From: JBHHZI01 sp046757965 | Lineage (GTDB): Bacteria > Acidobacteriota > Polarisedimenticolia > SMYD01 | Assembly (NCBI GenBank): GCA_046757965.1 | Contig: JBHHZI010000080.1 | Span: 1-14,390, forward strand | Length of the DNA: 14,390 nucleotides | Direction of reading: 5' to 3' | Part shown: positions 6,954 through 14,390 of the stretch, in pieces | Numbering within the stretch: position 1 is the first letter of the stretch | Layout of the letters: every line of letters starts with the position of its first letter | Notes under the pieces: generated by a model | Database searches by the model: none | Seen by the model: only the letters and a program-made list of their open reading frames with translations | Told to the model about the DNA's origin: nothing | Made by a program: the position numbers and the translations under genes

Positions 6954-9114
6954 GCTCCCCGTCGGGCAGTCTCGCCGCGGCGAACGGCGCAACGAGCGGA
7001 CCATCGTCCCTCCACAGCGTCGCCGCTGCGTTGCGAGCGGCGCGCGCGAACGCTTCCCGGGCGCGAGCCTCGGATGCGGTGCCCTCGGCCTCGTAGGTCA
7101 GGCCGATGAGGTAGTCGACGGTGCCCTGGTTGACGCCCGCGGGGCGGTCGACGCGGACGTGTTCGAAGCCCAGCGTCCGGGCTCGCCGGGGATCCTTCGC
7201 CATCAGATACGCCATTCCCGTGCCGAGCCTCGCCAGGGTGCGGCTCTGCTCGTCGGTGGCCAGAGCGCCGAGCAGACGCAGGTCGGCGAGATACTTGTTG
7301 ACCAGAATCGTGGCATCGCCCGGCCGGGGCAACACCGGCGTGGAGGCGGTGACGATGGCGGCATCGACATGCTCGCCGGCACGGTCCACCGTGACAGCCA
7401 CCGGCAACCCGGGACGACGCGTGGCGAAGGCGTTCTCCAGGGCGCGGCGGCTCACCACCGGACGTCCCTCGACCGCCTCGATGAGGTCTCCGGCCCGCAC
7501 GGTGGTGCCGGACGGGGCCTGTCCCGCCGCGCCGACCACCAGCGGAAAATCACTGTCGGCCGTTTCCACCGTGAGCAGGCCGGTCCATCCGACGGTGAGC
7601 CGGGTGGGCGCCGACAGCCGCTTCACCAGGTCATTCACGGCCTCGTCGGCGCCGGCGGCGAGCCGGATCCGATCGGGGCGCCCCTGAACGCTGCCGTACA
7701 GATACAGGTCGGCCTCCTCGTTCTGACCCGGAACCGCGACCAGCACCAGGTCGGCGCCCAGCTCACGCTGGATGGCTCGACGCAGAGGCTCATCGAGCAC
7801 CGGGGGGCGGTCCGGTCGGCCCTCGAAAAGACGGTAGAGGTCCCAGCGCACGGCGTTCCGGTCGTCGTCGCTGACGCGCACCGGCACCGGATTGTAGGCG
7901 GTCTGCTGCTCGACGATGCGGCGCAGGGTCTCGTCGAGGCGGTCCACCGCCGGGTCGTCATCTCCGTAGGTGCGCACGGCCCCCAGGCCGGCGAGGGTCG
8001 GCGCCAGCCGCGCCTGCACGGTGCGGTGCTCAGCCGCCGCCAGATCCACCTCACCCCACCATCGTCCGATCCCCTCCTGGGCGACGCGCACCGTGTGCCG
8101 GCCGGCACAGAGGCCTCCGACCTCCACCGGCGCGGCGCCGTGCTCGGCACCATCGATGACGACCTCCGCTCCTGACGGCACCGACTCGACCCGGATCGAG
8201 CCGATGCTCTCGACGAGCACGATGGGCTCCAGCTCCATCGGCGTCGGATCGTCGACAATCTCGACGGTGAAGGTCGCCTCCACGGGAGTGTGGCATTCCT
8301 TCTCCACGCGGATCCGATGGGGACCGGCCGTCAGATACGGCAGGATGAGCGGTGCCGACGCCGCCGCGGGATCCAGCCCCCGCGCCACGAGCACCGACTC
8401 GAAACCGGGCGGCGGCGTGCCCGAGGTGACGCCGGCCTCCTCACCGTCCACCGTCACCCTCGCCTCCGCCGGCAGCGTCATGATGCTGACATGGCGCGCA
8501 TTGCGCGTCAGCTTCGCCTCGTAGCGTCGCGTGTCCCCGGCCTCGATCTCGACGCTGGTCTCGTCCGTGCCGAAGCCGGGACGACTTACCCGCAACCGGT
8601 ACTGACCCACAGGCAGCCGGACATCCTCCACCGGTGTGGCACCCAGCACCCGGTCACCGATGCGGACATCCGCGCCCGGCGGCTCGCTGACCACGGTCAG
8701 CAGCCCGGTCGTCTTGCGTCGCACCTCGTCAAACGCCGCCACGATCTTCGGCGACACGAGCCTGGCGTCCAGCGTGAAGTCGGGCCGGACCGACAGCAGG
8801 CGCGCGAAGTCCTTCGCGGCCGCGTCCGGCTGGCCGACATTGAAAAACGAGATGCCGCGGAGCTTCAGCGCCTCGACCTGGACCTCGACCTCCTCCACCG
8901 CCAGGGTCCCGGGCGCCGTGCTCTCCTGCTCGGCCAGCAGTCGATTCAGCAGCAGAATGGCCTGTGAGAAGTCGGCCTCGTCGTACGCCGCCCGCGCCTG
9001 CGCCAGCGCCTGGGATGCCTGGCGCGTGGCCTCACCCAGATCGGTCTCCTGCTGCGCCGCCGCGCCGGCCGGCCAGAAGGCCGCCAGGAGCATCATGCAG
9101 GCGGCGCGCTTCAT
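6946..9114 (-). CDS. Exported TPR/PEGA/PDZ protein
   Basis: This is a 722-residue protein starting with a classic signal peptide (MKRAACMMLLAAFWPAGAAA, probable cut before QQ at about 21), so it is likely periplasmic. No lipobox is seen. Domains: TPR-like helices, about 35-115; three PEGA-type beta repeats, about 137-202, 207-287 and 305-370 (motifs SEPPGADVRIGD, LPAEARVTVDGE, SVPSGAEVVIDG); a middle alpha/beta region, about 375-500, with GADLVLVAVP, loosely like TolB-N/CsgG-type folds (weak); a PDZ domain, about 505-592, with a GxxVxAGDLI-like core (TTVRAGDLIEAVEGRPV); and a helical TPR-like C terminus, about 603-697. No protease domain accompanies the PDZ. Its ATG overlaps the stop of the upstream gene as ATGA, with no clear ribosome site, so translation is probably coupled. 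PEGA and PDZ domains suggest binding to envelope proteins or carbohydrate; the exact role is unknown. Confidence 0.85.
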   Translation of the reverse strand: MKRAACMMLLAAFWPAGAAAQQETDLGEATRQASQALAQARAAYDEADFSQAILLLNRLLAEQESTAPGTLAVEEVEVQVEALKLRGISFFNVGQPDAAAKDFARLLSVRPDFTLDARLVSPKIVAAFDEVRRKTTGLLTVVSEPPGADVRIGDRVLGATPVEDVRLPVGQYRLRVSRPGFGTDETSVEIEAGDTRRYEAKLTRNARHVSIMTLPAEARVTVDGEEAGVTSGTPPPGFESVLVARGLDPAAASAPLILPYLTAGPHRIRVEKECHTPVEATFTVEIVDDPTPMELEPIVLVESIGSIRVESVPSGAEVVIDGAEHGAAPVEVGGLCAGRHTVRVAQEGIGRWWGEVDLAAAEHRTVQARLAPTLAGLGAVRTYGDDDPAVDRLDETLRRIVEQQTAYNPVPVRVSDDDRNAVRWDLYRLFEGRPDRPPVLDEPLRRAIQRELGADLVLVAVPGQNEEADLYLYGSVQGRPDRIRLAAGADEAVNDLVKRLSAPTRLTVGWTGLLTVETADSDFPLVVGAAGQAPSGTTVRAGDLIEAVEGRPVVSRRALENAFATRRPGLPVAVTVDRAGEHVDAAIVTASTPVLPRPGDATILVNKYLADLRLLGALATDEQSRTLARLGTGMAYLMAKDPRRARTLGFEHVRVDRPAGVNQGTVDYLIGLTYEAEGTASEARAREAFARAARNAAATLWRDDGPLVAPFAAARLPDGERP

Positions 9115-10658
9115 CTCAGCACCACGATGGCGTCGTGCTTGCGGTCGTAGATGAGGATCTCGCCGCGGTTGTTGACAGCGAGATAGGTGGGATCGGGAAA
9201 GGGATCGTCCGGCCCACGGCCGGAAACAACGCGGGCAATCTCCTTACCCTGCGGCGTGAAGACTCCGACCTCCCGCGCCGACCGGTCGAGCACCACGAGA
9301 TTGCCGGCGAAATCGAGCGCCAGGGCTGACGGACGGCGCAGATGCTCCTCCGGGGCGAGGCGCACCTGGCGGGAGCCACCGGCTTCCGCGTATATGGTGA
9401 TGACGCGCCGCCGGGCATCGAGAACGGCGATCGATCCATCCGCTCCGCCCGCCACGGCATCCACCCGGCCATCCCGTCCGCTGATGAGATCTTTGTCGAA
9501 GGAGAAGTCGCGACGGAACCGGAGCACGCGACCCGCCTTCCGGTCCCAGACGATGATCCGTCGCGCCGTGTCCCGTGCCACGAAGCCGACATCGGAGACC
9601 GTCTGCGTGCCGCCGGGCAGGACGAGGGTGTGGCTGCGACCGCCGATGACCACGCCGTCCGGCGTGCCGACCAGCACCTGCCCGCCGTCGGCCCACGCGG
9701 CCGTGGCCCGGCGAGCCGCCACGCGCCCGACCGGGCGCCCCCGGCCATCCAGGAGGTGCACGACACCGGCGCGCCCGTCGACGACGAGCAGGTGGTCCGC
9801 CGGATCGGTGGCCAGCCCCGACACCGTGCGCAGCCGCCATTCCGCCGGGAGGCGGGGAACGATGCGACCGAAGCGATCGTACATCGGCACAGCAGCGGCT
9901 TCGCCGGCACGCATCAGGCGAACGAGATGGGTGAGGCGGTCACGCGAGGCCGACGCCAGCGGTGAGTCAGGTGTCACATCCAGCACGGCCTGGAGGAGAC
10001 GCAGCGCGCCGTCGAGATCTCCCAGACGGATCAGCGCCCGGGCGGCAAGAAACCGGACCCGATCGGTGATGGGGCTGTCCGGGGCATCCGCCAGCAGTCG
10101 CGATGCCGGTCTGAGCGATTGTCGGACCTTGCCCTGCTGGAAGAGGATGGTCGCCAGCCCGTACAGTCCGCGGTCCAGATAGGCACTGTCGGGATAGACG
10201 GTGACGATGCTGGAGAACCATCCGTAGGCATCATCAAGATCGAGAAACGGAGAGACCGGATCGGAAAAAAGGAGTCCAAGCTTGAAGGCCGCCCGGGACG
10301 CCTCCGGAGCGGTCCGGTAGTTCGTCGCCAGGCGCTCGAAGATCTCCCGCGCCTGCTCGAGGGTGGTCTCACCGGTCTGGCGGCCACGGAGGTCGAACGT
10401 CTCGACGGCGTACAGGGAGGTGCCCAGCCGGTCCAGCGCCGCGGGGGCCGCGGGAGAATCAGGATGATGCGCCACGACGTCGGACCAGGCCGCGCGAGCC
10501 TGCTCGACCTTGCCGTCACGCTGCAACTGGTCGCCATTCTCCAGCAAGCGGGCAGCAAGATCATCCTGGGCGCGGGGCTCAGTTCCGCCAATGGCGAGCG
10601 CCACCAGCACCGTGCCGACGGCCATCCATCTACGGTTGATGGGCCACGAACACCACAC
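9111..10658 (-). CDS. Exported TPR plus beta-propeller (NHL-like) protein
   Basis: This is a 515-residue protein. The GTG start at 10658 is chosen over an internal ATG at 10625 for two reasons. GAGGAG lies nine bases upstream, and the longer form gives a proper signal peptide with Arg9-Arg10 ahead of the hydrophobic stretch (residues about 12-24). The mature part has TPR-like repeats at about 33-245, of the BamD/YbgF style with spaced HPDS, YPDS, APDS and TPDS turns. A beta-propeller of NHL-type blades follows at about 260-515, with repeated patterns such as VSGLATDPADHLLVVDG, PSALALDFAGNLVVLDR and PTYLAVNNRGEILIYDR. The protein is probably periplasmic and acts as a scaffold. It overlaps the kinase gene upstream by 29 bases and the PEGA/PDZ gene downstream by 4. 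The specific function is not recognised. Confidence 0.85.
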   Translation of the reverse strand: MWCSWPINRRWMAVGTVLVALAIGGTEPRAQDDLAARLLENGDQLQRDGKVEQARAAWSDVVAHHPDSPAAPAALDRLGTSLYAVETFDLRGRQTGETTLEQAREIFERLATNYRTAPEASRAAFKLGLLFSDPVSPFLDLDDAYGWFSSIVTVYPDSAYLDRGLYGLATILFQQGKVRQSLRPASRLLADAPDSPITDRVRFLAARALIRLGDLDGALRLLQAVLDVTPDSPLASASRDRLTHLVRLMRAGEAAAVPMYDRFGRIVPRLPAEWRLRTVSGLATDPADHLLVVDGRAGVVHLLDGRGRPVGRVAARRATAAWADGGQVLVGTPDGVVIGGRSHTLVLPGGTQTVSDVGFVARDTARRIIVWDRKAGRVLRFRRDFSFDKDLISGRDGRVDAVAGGADGSIAVLDARRRVITIYAEAGGSRQVRLAPEEHLRRPSALALDFAGNLVVLDRSAREVGVFTPQGKEIARVVSGRGPDDPFPDPTYLAVNNRGEILIYDRKHDAIVVLR

Positions 10659-12954
10659 GGGAACTGTCTCCTCGGGCGAGTCGGATCTGTTTTTCCTGGT
10701 CCTCGCCGTTATGCACGAAATGGCACTTCACGGTGTAGGTCCCGGACGCCAGCTTCTCTCCGAAGATCGGCGGGGCTCCGAGATTGCGGTGATAGAACCG
10801 GTTGGAGACCTCGATGGTGGCATTCCCCGGCTGGGCGACGACGGCGAGAGACACCACCGCCGGGAAGTCGATCTCCGGGCTGACGGTCTGGTTCTCCTTC
10901 ACACGCACACGCACCTCTCGCTTGAACATGAGGTCTTTGCTGGCAATTTCCAGCCGATAGGTGCCGGTGACGACCTTCATCGTGGTTCCCGCCTTGACCA
11001 CCTGCCGGTCCCCGAGCCGGACGGTGACCGGAAACGGCGCCGCCGGGATGGCCAGCTTGCCCGTCGGCAACGGTTTCAGGTCCGCCGCCAGGGTCTCTCC
11101 AGCGACCAGGCGGCCGTCCTTCAGGCGCAGCGTCCGCGACCATTTCCGGTAGCCGTCGTGCTGCATGCTCACCGAGTGCTTCCGGCAGCCGTCGAGAGTC
11201 AGCAACACGGGTGTCTTGCCGGCCCGCTTGCCGTCGACCTGCACGGTGGCACCCGACGGCCGCGAGGTCACGCGCACCGATGCCTGCACGTTCTCGAGCG
11301 CGAAGGTCACCTCGCTCCCGCCGTCGGAGGCGGTGATGTCGCGCCGGGCCTCACGGCAATCCAGGGAGGCGCGAACCGTGATCGTCTGACCCTCCTCCGG
11401 CGCCGGCAGGCGTGGGGCGGGCAGTGCCTTGTCCCCCACGAAGAAGGTCGCGCCGGGTGGCACCGAGACGAGAGCCACCAGCGTCGAGGCCGGCGCCCGC
11501 ACCGGCGCTGGTGCCGCCTGCGCCGGCCCGGTGCCGGTGCCTGGCGCGGTGTCGTGTCCCCCGCCGGGCGGACCAGCCGCAGGAGGCGCCTCATTCGCCG
11601 GCACATCCGGTGAAGACTCGCCACCGCTGCCCGCCGGGGCGGTCTCGGCATCCGGCGTCGCCAGCGCGCCCTGCGCGTCCTCGTCTCCCGCCGGGACACC
11701 GTCCGGTCCCGGCCACATGATGCCGAGTCGCGGCAGCGTGTCGCGCGCGAGGTCGCGAAGCGGCTGTCGCCAGACGACGCCGGCCGCCGCCGCGACCAGG
11801 GTCACGATCAGCAACCCTGCCCATGAACGGCGACGACGCCGGGGCCCGGGGCGGTGCCGGGGCGACGGACGACGCCGGGCCGCGGCGCGCGACAAGTCGT
11901 GACCACGGCCGCCGGTGCGGGGCGTGCCAGCCGGGGCCCGGGGCTTGCGCCGCGAGGCGGCCGGACGGTTCGCTGGAGATCGTTCGGCTCTGTCGCCCGG
12001 CTTCTTCACCCCTCCTTCCGGCACCGTCCGCCGCGGTTCGGCAGGAGTCGGCGGCGAGACCACCGGCGCGGTTGCCGCCGGGCCGGCAGACTCACCCGGA
12101 GCCGGACCGGTGCCGGTGCTGGCACCCGTGAAGGCCTCGCGCAGAGCTCGAGCGAACTCGTCGCCCGTCTGGTAGCGATCGGCGGGGCTCTTGGCCAGGG
12201 CACGGCCGAGGAAGGCCTGCATCCGGGTCGCCGCTCCCGGCAAACGCCGGAGGTCCGGCGCGATGGGCGGCTCCGACGTGATCCGATAGATCACCGTGGA
12301 GATCGATTCCCCGCGGAACGGGCGCTTGCCGCACAGAAGCTCGTACACCACGATGGCCAGGCTGAACAGATCGCTGCGCCCGTCTAGGGTCAGTCCGCGG
12401 ATCTGTTCCGGCGACATGTAATTGGGCGTTCCCAGGAGGTCTCCCGTGGTGGTGAGGGACGCCCCTCCGTGCTTTGCGAGTCCAAAGTCCGCCACCTTCA
12501 CACTGCGGTCGCCGACGAGCATGAGATTGGCGGGCTTGATGTCGCGGTGCACGATGCCATGACGGTGCGCATACGCCAGGGCATCGGCGGCCTGGCACCC
12601 GATCGAGGCGACGACCCGCGGCGGGAGAAGCGCGTCGGGGGCGGTGTGCTCCTCCAGGCTCGGACCGGGAACGTACTCCATGGCGACGAACAGGCCGAGG
12701 GCGGCATCCTCGCCGACGTCATGGATGGTGACGATGTTGGGGTGGGCCAGCTTGCCGGCGGCCTGCACCTCACGCTGAAAGCGGGCACGCACCTCTTCCC
12801 TCTCCCGCGCCGGCAACCCTGCGGGAAGAATGACCGTCTTGATGGCGATCTTCCGATCGATGGCGGGATCGTGGGCCAGAAAAACCCGACCCATGGCGCC
12901 CTTGCCAATCTCCGCCTCGATCCGGTAGCGGCCGACCTGCTGCGGGAATGTCAC
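10630..12954 (-). CDS. Transmembrane Ser/Thr protein kinase with extracytoplasmic PEGA repeats
   Basis: This is a 774-residue Hanks-type kinase with all key motifs: glycine loop IGKGAMGRV (16-24), Lys39, HRD 136-138, Lys140, Asn143, DFG 156-158, SPE 181-183, and a Thr-rich activation loop (168-170) typical of autophosphorylation. The kinase domain spans about 9-272. A Pro/Ala/Arg-rich linker follows. One transmembrane helix spans about 378-395, preceded by a run of arginines (372-376), which places the kinase in the cytoplasm. Outside are a Pro/Gly/Ala-rich spacer and four PEGA-like repeats (about 491-556, 558-627, 632-697 and 700-770). The GTG start lies 10 bases after the upstream gene's stop; no good ribosome site is seen, but the next in-frame Met is at residue 21, inside the glycine loop. 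The layout parallels PknB-type kinases, with PEGA in place of PASTA sensors. Ligand and substrates are unknown. Confidence 0.95.
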   Translation of the reverse strand: MTFPQQVGRYRIEAEIGKGAMGRVFLAHDPAIDRKIAIKTVILPAGLPAREREEVRARFQREVQAAGKLAHPNIVTIHDVGEDAALGLFVAMEYVPGPSLEEHTAPDALLPPRVVASIGCQAADALAYAHRHGIVHRDIKPANLMLVGDRSVKVADFGLAKHGGASLTTTGDLLGTPNYMSPEQIRGLTLDGRSDLFSLAIVVYELLCGKRPFRGESISTVIYRITSEPPIAPDLRRLPGAATRMQAFLGRALAKSPADRYQTGDEFARALREAFTGASTGTGPAPGESAGPAATAPVVSPPTPAEPRRTVPEGGVKKPGDRAERSPANRPAASRRKPRAPAGTPRTGGRGHDLSRAAARRRPSPRHRPGPRRRRRSWAGLLIVTLVAAAAGVVWRQPLRDLARDTLPRLGIMWPGPDGVPAGDEDAQGALATPDAETAPAGSGGESSPDVPANEAPPAAGPPGGGHDTAPGTGTGPAQAAPAPVRAPASTLVALVSVPPGATFFVGDKALPAPRLPAPEEGQTITVRASLDCREARRDITASDGGSEVTFALENVQASVRVTSRPSGATVQVDGKRAGKTPVLLTLDGCRKHSVSMQHDGYRKWSRTLRLKDGRLVAGETLAADLKPLPTGKLAIPAAPFPVTVRLGDRQVVKAGTTMKVVTGTYRLEIASKDLMFKREVRVRVKENQTVSPEIDFPAVVSLAVVAQPGNATIEVSNRFYHRNLGAPPIFGEKLASGTYTVKCHFVHNGEDQEKQIRLARGDSSRVVFVAHQP
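10668..10673 (-). promoter_or_regulatory. Ribosome binding site supporting the GTG start at 10658
   Basis: GAGGAG on the minus strand sits nine bases ahead of the GTG at 10658, inside the end of the kinase gene. It favours the longer TPR/propeller protein over a start at the ATG at 10625, which lies four bases after the kinase stop and has no such site. Confidence 0.5.
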
Positions 12955-12964
12955 GGCATGCCGT

Positions 12965-13672
12965 TCAGTCGACGCCCAGGAGGCGCAGAACTCCGGGGTC
13001 CAGCCCGGCCTCGGCCACGGCGGCCACCACCGGCGCCGGGTCGAGCGTCACGCGCTCGATGCGCACCGCGGCCCCTCCGTTGAGTTCCACCCGGGCATAC
13101 GACACGCCCTTCCCGTCGCCTGCGGCACAGCCCACCGACCCGGCGTTGACGAACCAGTCCCCGTCGACGACGCGCCAGAACGGCCGGTGCGTGTGGGCAA
13201 AGACATTGACACGTGCGCGGCTGTAGGCCGACATCTCCCGGAAGAAGTCATCGGGCCGATCGGCGGTGGCCGCCCGGGTCATCTCCACCGGATGCGCGTG
13301 GAAGAAGGCCACCGTCATCCGTCCGGACGACACCGAGCGCATGAACGGCAGACGAGCCAGAGGGTCTCGCTCCCGAGCGGACAGGCGGTCACGCGTCCAG
13401 GCGCAGATCGACCGCGCCAGATCCTCGGAATCGTCCGCGCGGCGGCCCACCGGCACGTCGAACCCGGTGGCCACGCGCTCGTCATGGGGGCCCCGCACCC
13501 CGTCGATCCCCTCCTCCTGTAGCCGGGCCAGGACCTCGCGCGGCTGCGGCCCCAGGCCGACGACGTTTCCCAGGTGGTAGATGCGGTCGGTCGGCTTCCG
13601 GCGCACGTCGGCCAGCACGGCATCGAGCGCCGCGAGATGGGCGTGTATGTCACCGAGAAAGACCAGGTTCAC
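12965..13672 (-). CDS. Calcineurin-like metallophosphatase-fold protein with altered metal site
   Basis: This is a 235-residue protein of the YfcE/MJ0936-like metallophosphoesterase family. Visible motifs: GDIH (Asp8, His10), His125 in AFFHAHP, AHTH (His160, His162), and the family NAGSVG (176-181). Two normally invariant metal-site motifs are changed. The expected GD(V/I)VG reads GNVVG (Asn36 replaces the metal-bridging Asp), and the expected GNHD reads GPHD (Pro62 replaces the ligand Asn). It may be a weak enzyme or a pseudophosphatase acting as a binding protein. The GTG start at 13672 is supported by GGAGAG (13682-13687) nine bases upstream and by the fold beginning at residue 2. It leads the four-gene operon with the membrane kinase, so a role as partner or antagonist of that kinase is plausible but inferred. 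Confidence 0.88.
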   Translation of the reverse strand: MNLVFLGDIHAHLAALDAVLADVRRKPTDRIYHLGNVVGLGPQPREVLARLQEEGIDGVRGPHDERVATGFDVPVGRRADDSEDLARSICAWTRDRLSARERDPLARLPFMRSVSSGRMTVAFFHAHPVEMTRAATADRPDDFFREMSAYSRARVNVFAHTHRPFWRVVDGDWFVNAGSVGCAAGDGKGVSYARVELNGGAAVRIERVTLDPAPVVAAVAEAGLDPGVLRLLGVD

Positions 13673-13747
13673 GCGCCGACGCTCTCCGACGAACGAGGAT
13701 CTATCTTCTTACACTGGTTGGGTTTGCACCGCGGAACCGCCGCCGCG

Positions 13748-13776
13748 ACCATAACAAAGACCCCGTCGAGTTGCAA
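13748..13776 (-). promoter_or_regulatory. Weak candidate promoter for the kinase operon
   Basis: On the minus strand, TTGCAA (13771-13776) and TATGGT (13748-13753) are separated by 17 bases. Each matches the sigma70 consensus at four of six positions. They lie in the 169-base gap between aroB and the metallophosphatase gene, the only gap upstream of the operon. The consensus may differ in this organism. Confidence 0.2.
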
Positions 13777-13841
13777 GACGGCCCGGCGGTCATTGCCCGC
13801 CACCATCGTGCCGGCATCCGGGAGGACGGAGCGGCCCGGCA

Positions 13842-14390
13842 TCAGGCATCGATGGCGGCCTGCGCGTCCAGCACCCGGCGCACCGTGGCATCGTCCACGG
13901 GCGACGTCCAGGTCGGAATGACCTGTCCCAGGCGGCAGAGCAGGACGTACTCCACCTGCCCCCCCCGGGCCTTCTTGTCCAGGCGCGTGGCCGCGAGGAG
14001 TCCGGCCAGGTCGAGTCTGCCGCGTGGCGGTGGCACGAGGGGCTCCGGCAGGCCACGGAACACGCCCCCCGGCAGCCCGTACGCTTGCAGGAGCCGGCGC
14101 ACCCGTCGATCCGTTCCGGCCGGCAGATGACCGGTCGCGATCGACAGGACGGTCGCGAAGATCAGTCCGCGGGCCACCGCCTCGCCGTGAGGTACCGACC
14201 ACCCGGAGACCCGTTCGAGGGCATGTCCGAAGGTATGACCGAAGTTGAGGGCCTTGCGGACGCCGGCTTCCCGCTCGTCTTGCTCGACATGCTCGATCTT
14301 GATCGCCACCGAATCGGCGAAGATGCGCTCCACGGCGGGCCGGTTGCGCGCCAGGACGGCATCGGCGCTGGTCTCCAGATCCTGAAGATG
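13842..14390 (-). CDS. aroB: 3-dehydroquinate synthase, C-terminal part (5' end off window)
   Basis: The enzyme converts DAHP to 3-dehydroquinate, the second step of the shikimate pathway to aromatic amino acids, in the cytoplasm with NAD and a divalent metal. The visible 182 codons carry the C-terminal helical domain and its signatures: ALNFGHTFGHALE (about 14215-14250) and HGEAVARGL (about 14165-14190), which hold the metal-binding histidines in this family, then DKKARGGQVEYVLL near 13950-13990. The frame is open to the window edge, so roughly the N-terminal half of the usual 340-370 residue protein is missing only because of the window. The stop lies 169 bases ahead of the metallophosphatase gene on the same strand. 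Co-transcription with the kinase operon is possible but unproven. No oddity is seen in the visible part. Confidence 0.95.
   Translation of the reverse strand, partial: HLQDLETSADAVLARNRPAVERIFADSVAIKIEHVEQDEREAGVRKALNFGHTFGHALERVSGWSVPHGEAVARGLIFATVLSIATGHLPAGTDRRVRRLLQAYGLPGGVFRGLPEPLVPPPRGRLDLAGLLAATRLDKKARGGQVEYVLLCRLGQVIPTWTSPVDDATVRRVLDAQAAIDA

Noticed and set aside
7159..8175. 338-codon plus-strand open frame
   Set aside because: It is antisense to the PEGA/PDZ gene. His/Arg/Gly-rich translation without motifs marks it as a shadow frame.
9651..9666. 7-bp palindrome CACGCCG-TC-CGGCGTG
   Set aside because: It lies inside propeller-coding sequence, and short GC palindromes are expected by chance at this composition.
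9187..10182. 331-codon plus-strand open frame
   Set aside because: It is antisense to the TPR/propeller gene and Arg/Ser/Pro-rich with no domain; the minus strand has coherent repeats and a signal peptide.
13669..13806. 45-codon minus-strand ORF whose stop overlaps the GTG of the metallophosphatase gene
   Set aside because: The GTGA overlap is suggestive, but there is no ribosome site. It is the tail of a longer frame running out of phase through aroB and has no recognisable family.
13809..13841. TGCCGG/CCGGCA inverted repeat right after the aroB stop as a terminator
   Set aside because: It has only six pairs around a 21-base interior and no T-run on the minus strand, too weak to call.

Overview
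The window is high-GC and almost entirely coding. It looks like the chromosome of a Gram-negative bacterium rich in Ser/Thr kinases: there are export signals, a transmembrane kinase with extracytoplasmic PEGA domains, and a sigma54-type activator module. Acidobacteriota or a myxobacteria-like lineage would fit, but that is an inference from architecture and composition only. I see no tRNA, rRNA, CRISPR array, insertion sequence or phage gene. No gene-free stretch exceeds 170 bases.

Left arm (1-6932, + strand): two tandem paralogues. The first is cut by the window edge and only its C-terminal TPR part is visible (to 971). The second (1119-6932, 1937 aa) is a one-protein signalling chain: Hanks-type kinase domain, STAND/PknK-like AAA ATPase, long TPR array, GAF domain, sigma54-type AAA+ domain and Fis-type HTH. 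The visible part of the first gene aligns without gaps to the TPR part of the second at a constant offset of 4110 bases, but it stops before any GAF/AAA+/HTH output. Base composition changes inside the big gene at about 3.85-4.1 kb, from roughly 50-58% GC to roughly 67-70% in hand-counted lines, so it may be a mosaic.

Right arm (13672 down to 6946, - strand): a tight four-gene operon that converges on the big regulator with only 13 bases between stop codons. In transcription order it encodes a metallophosphatase-fold protein with two altered metal-site motifs, a transmembrane Ser/Thr kinase with four PEGA-like repeats outside the membrane, an exported TPR plus beta-propeller protein, and an exported TPR/PEGA/PDZ protein. 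The last three overlap (29 and 4 bases). The set reads as an envelope-associated kinase with secreted partners, possibly a surveillance or assembly module. Upstream, on the same strand, lies the 3' part of aroB (13842-14390, shikimate pathway), which runs off the window.

The two arms share a theme (kinase, TPR, signalling). Nothing in the sequence proves that they act together.
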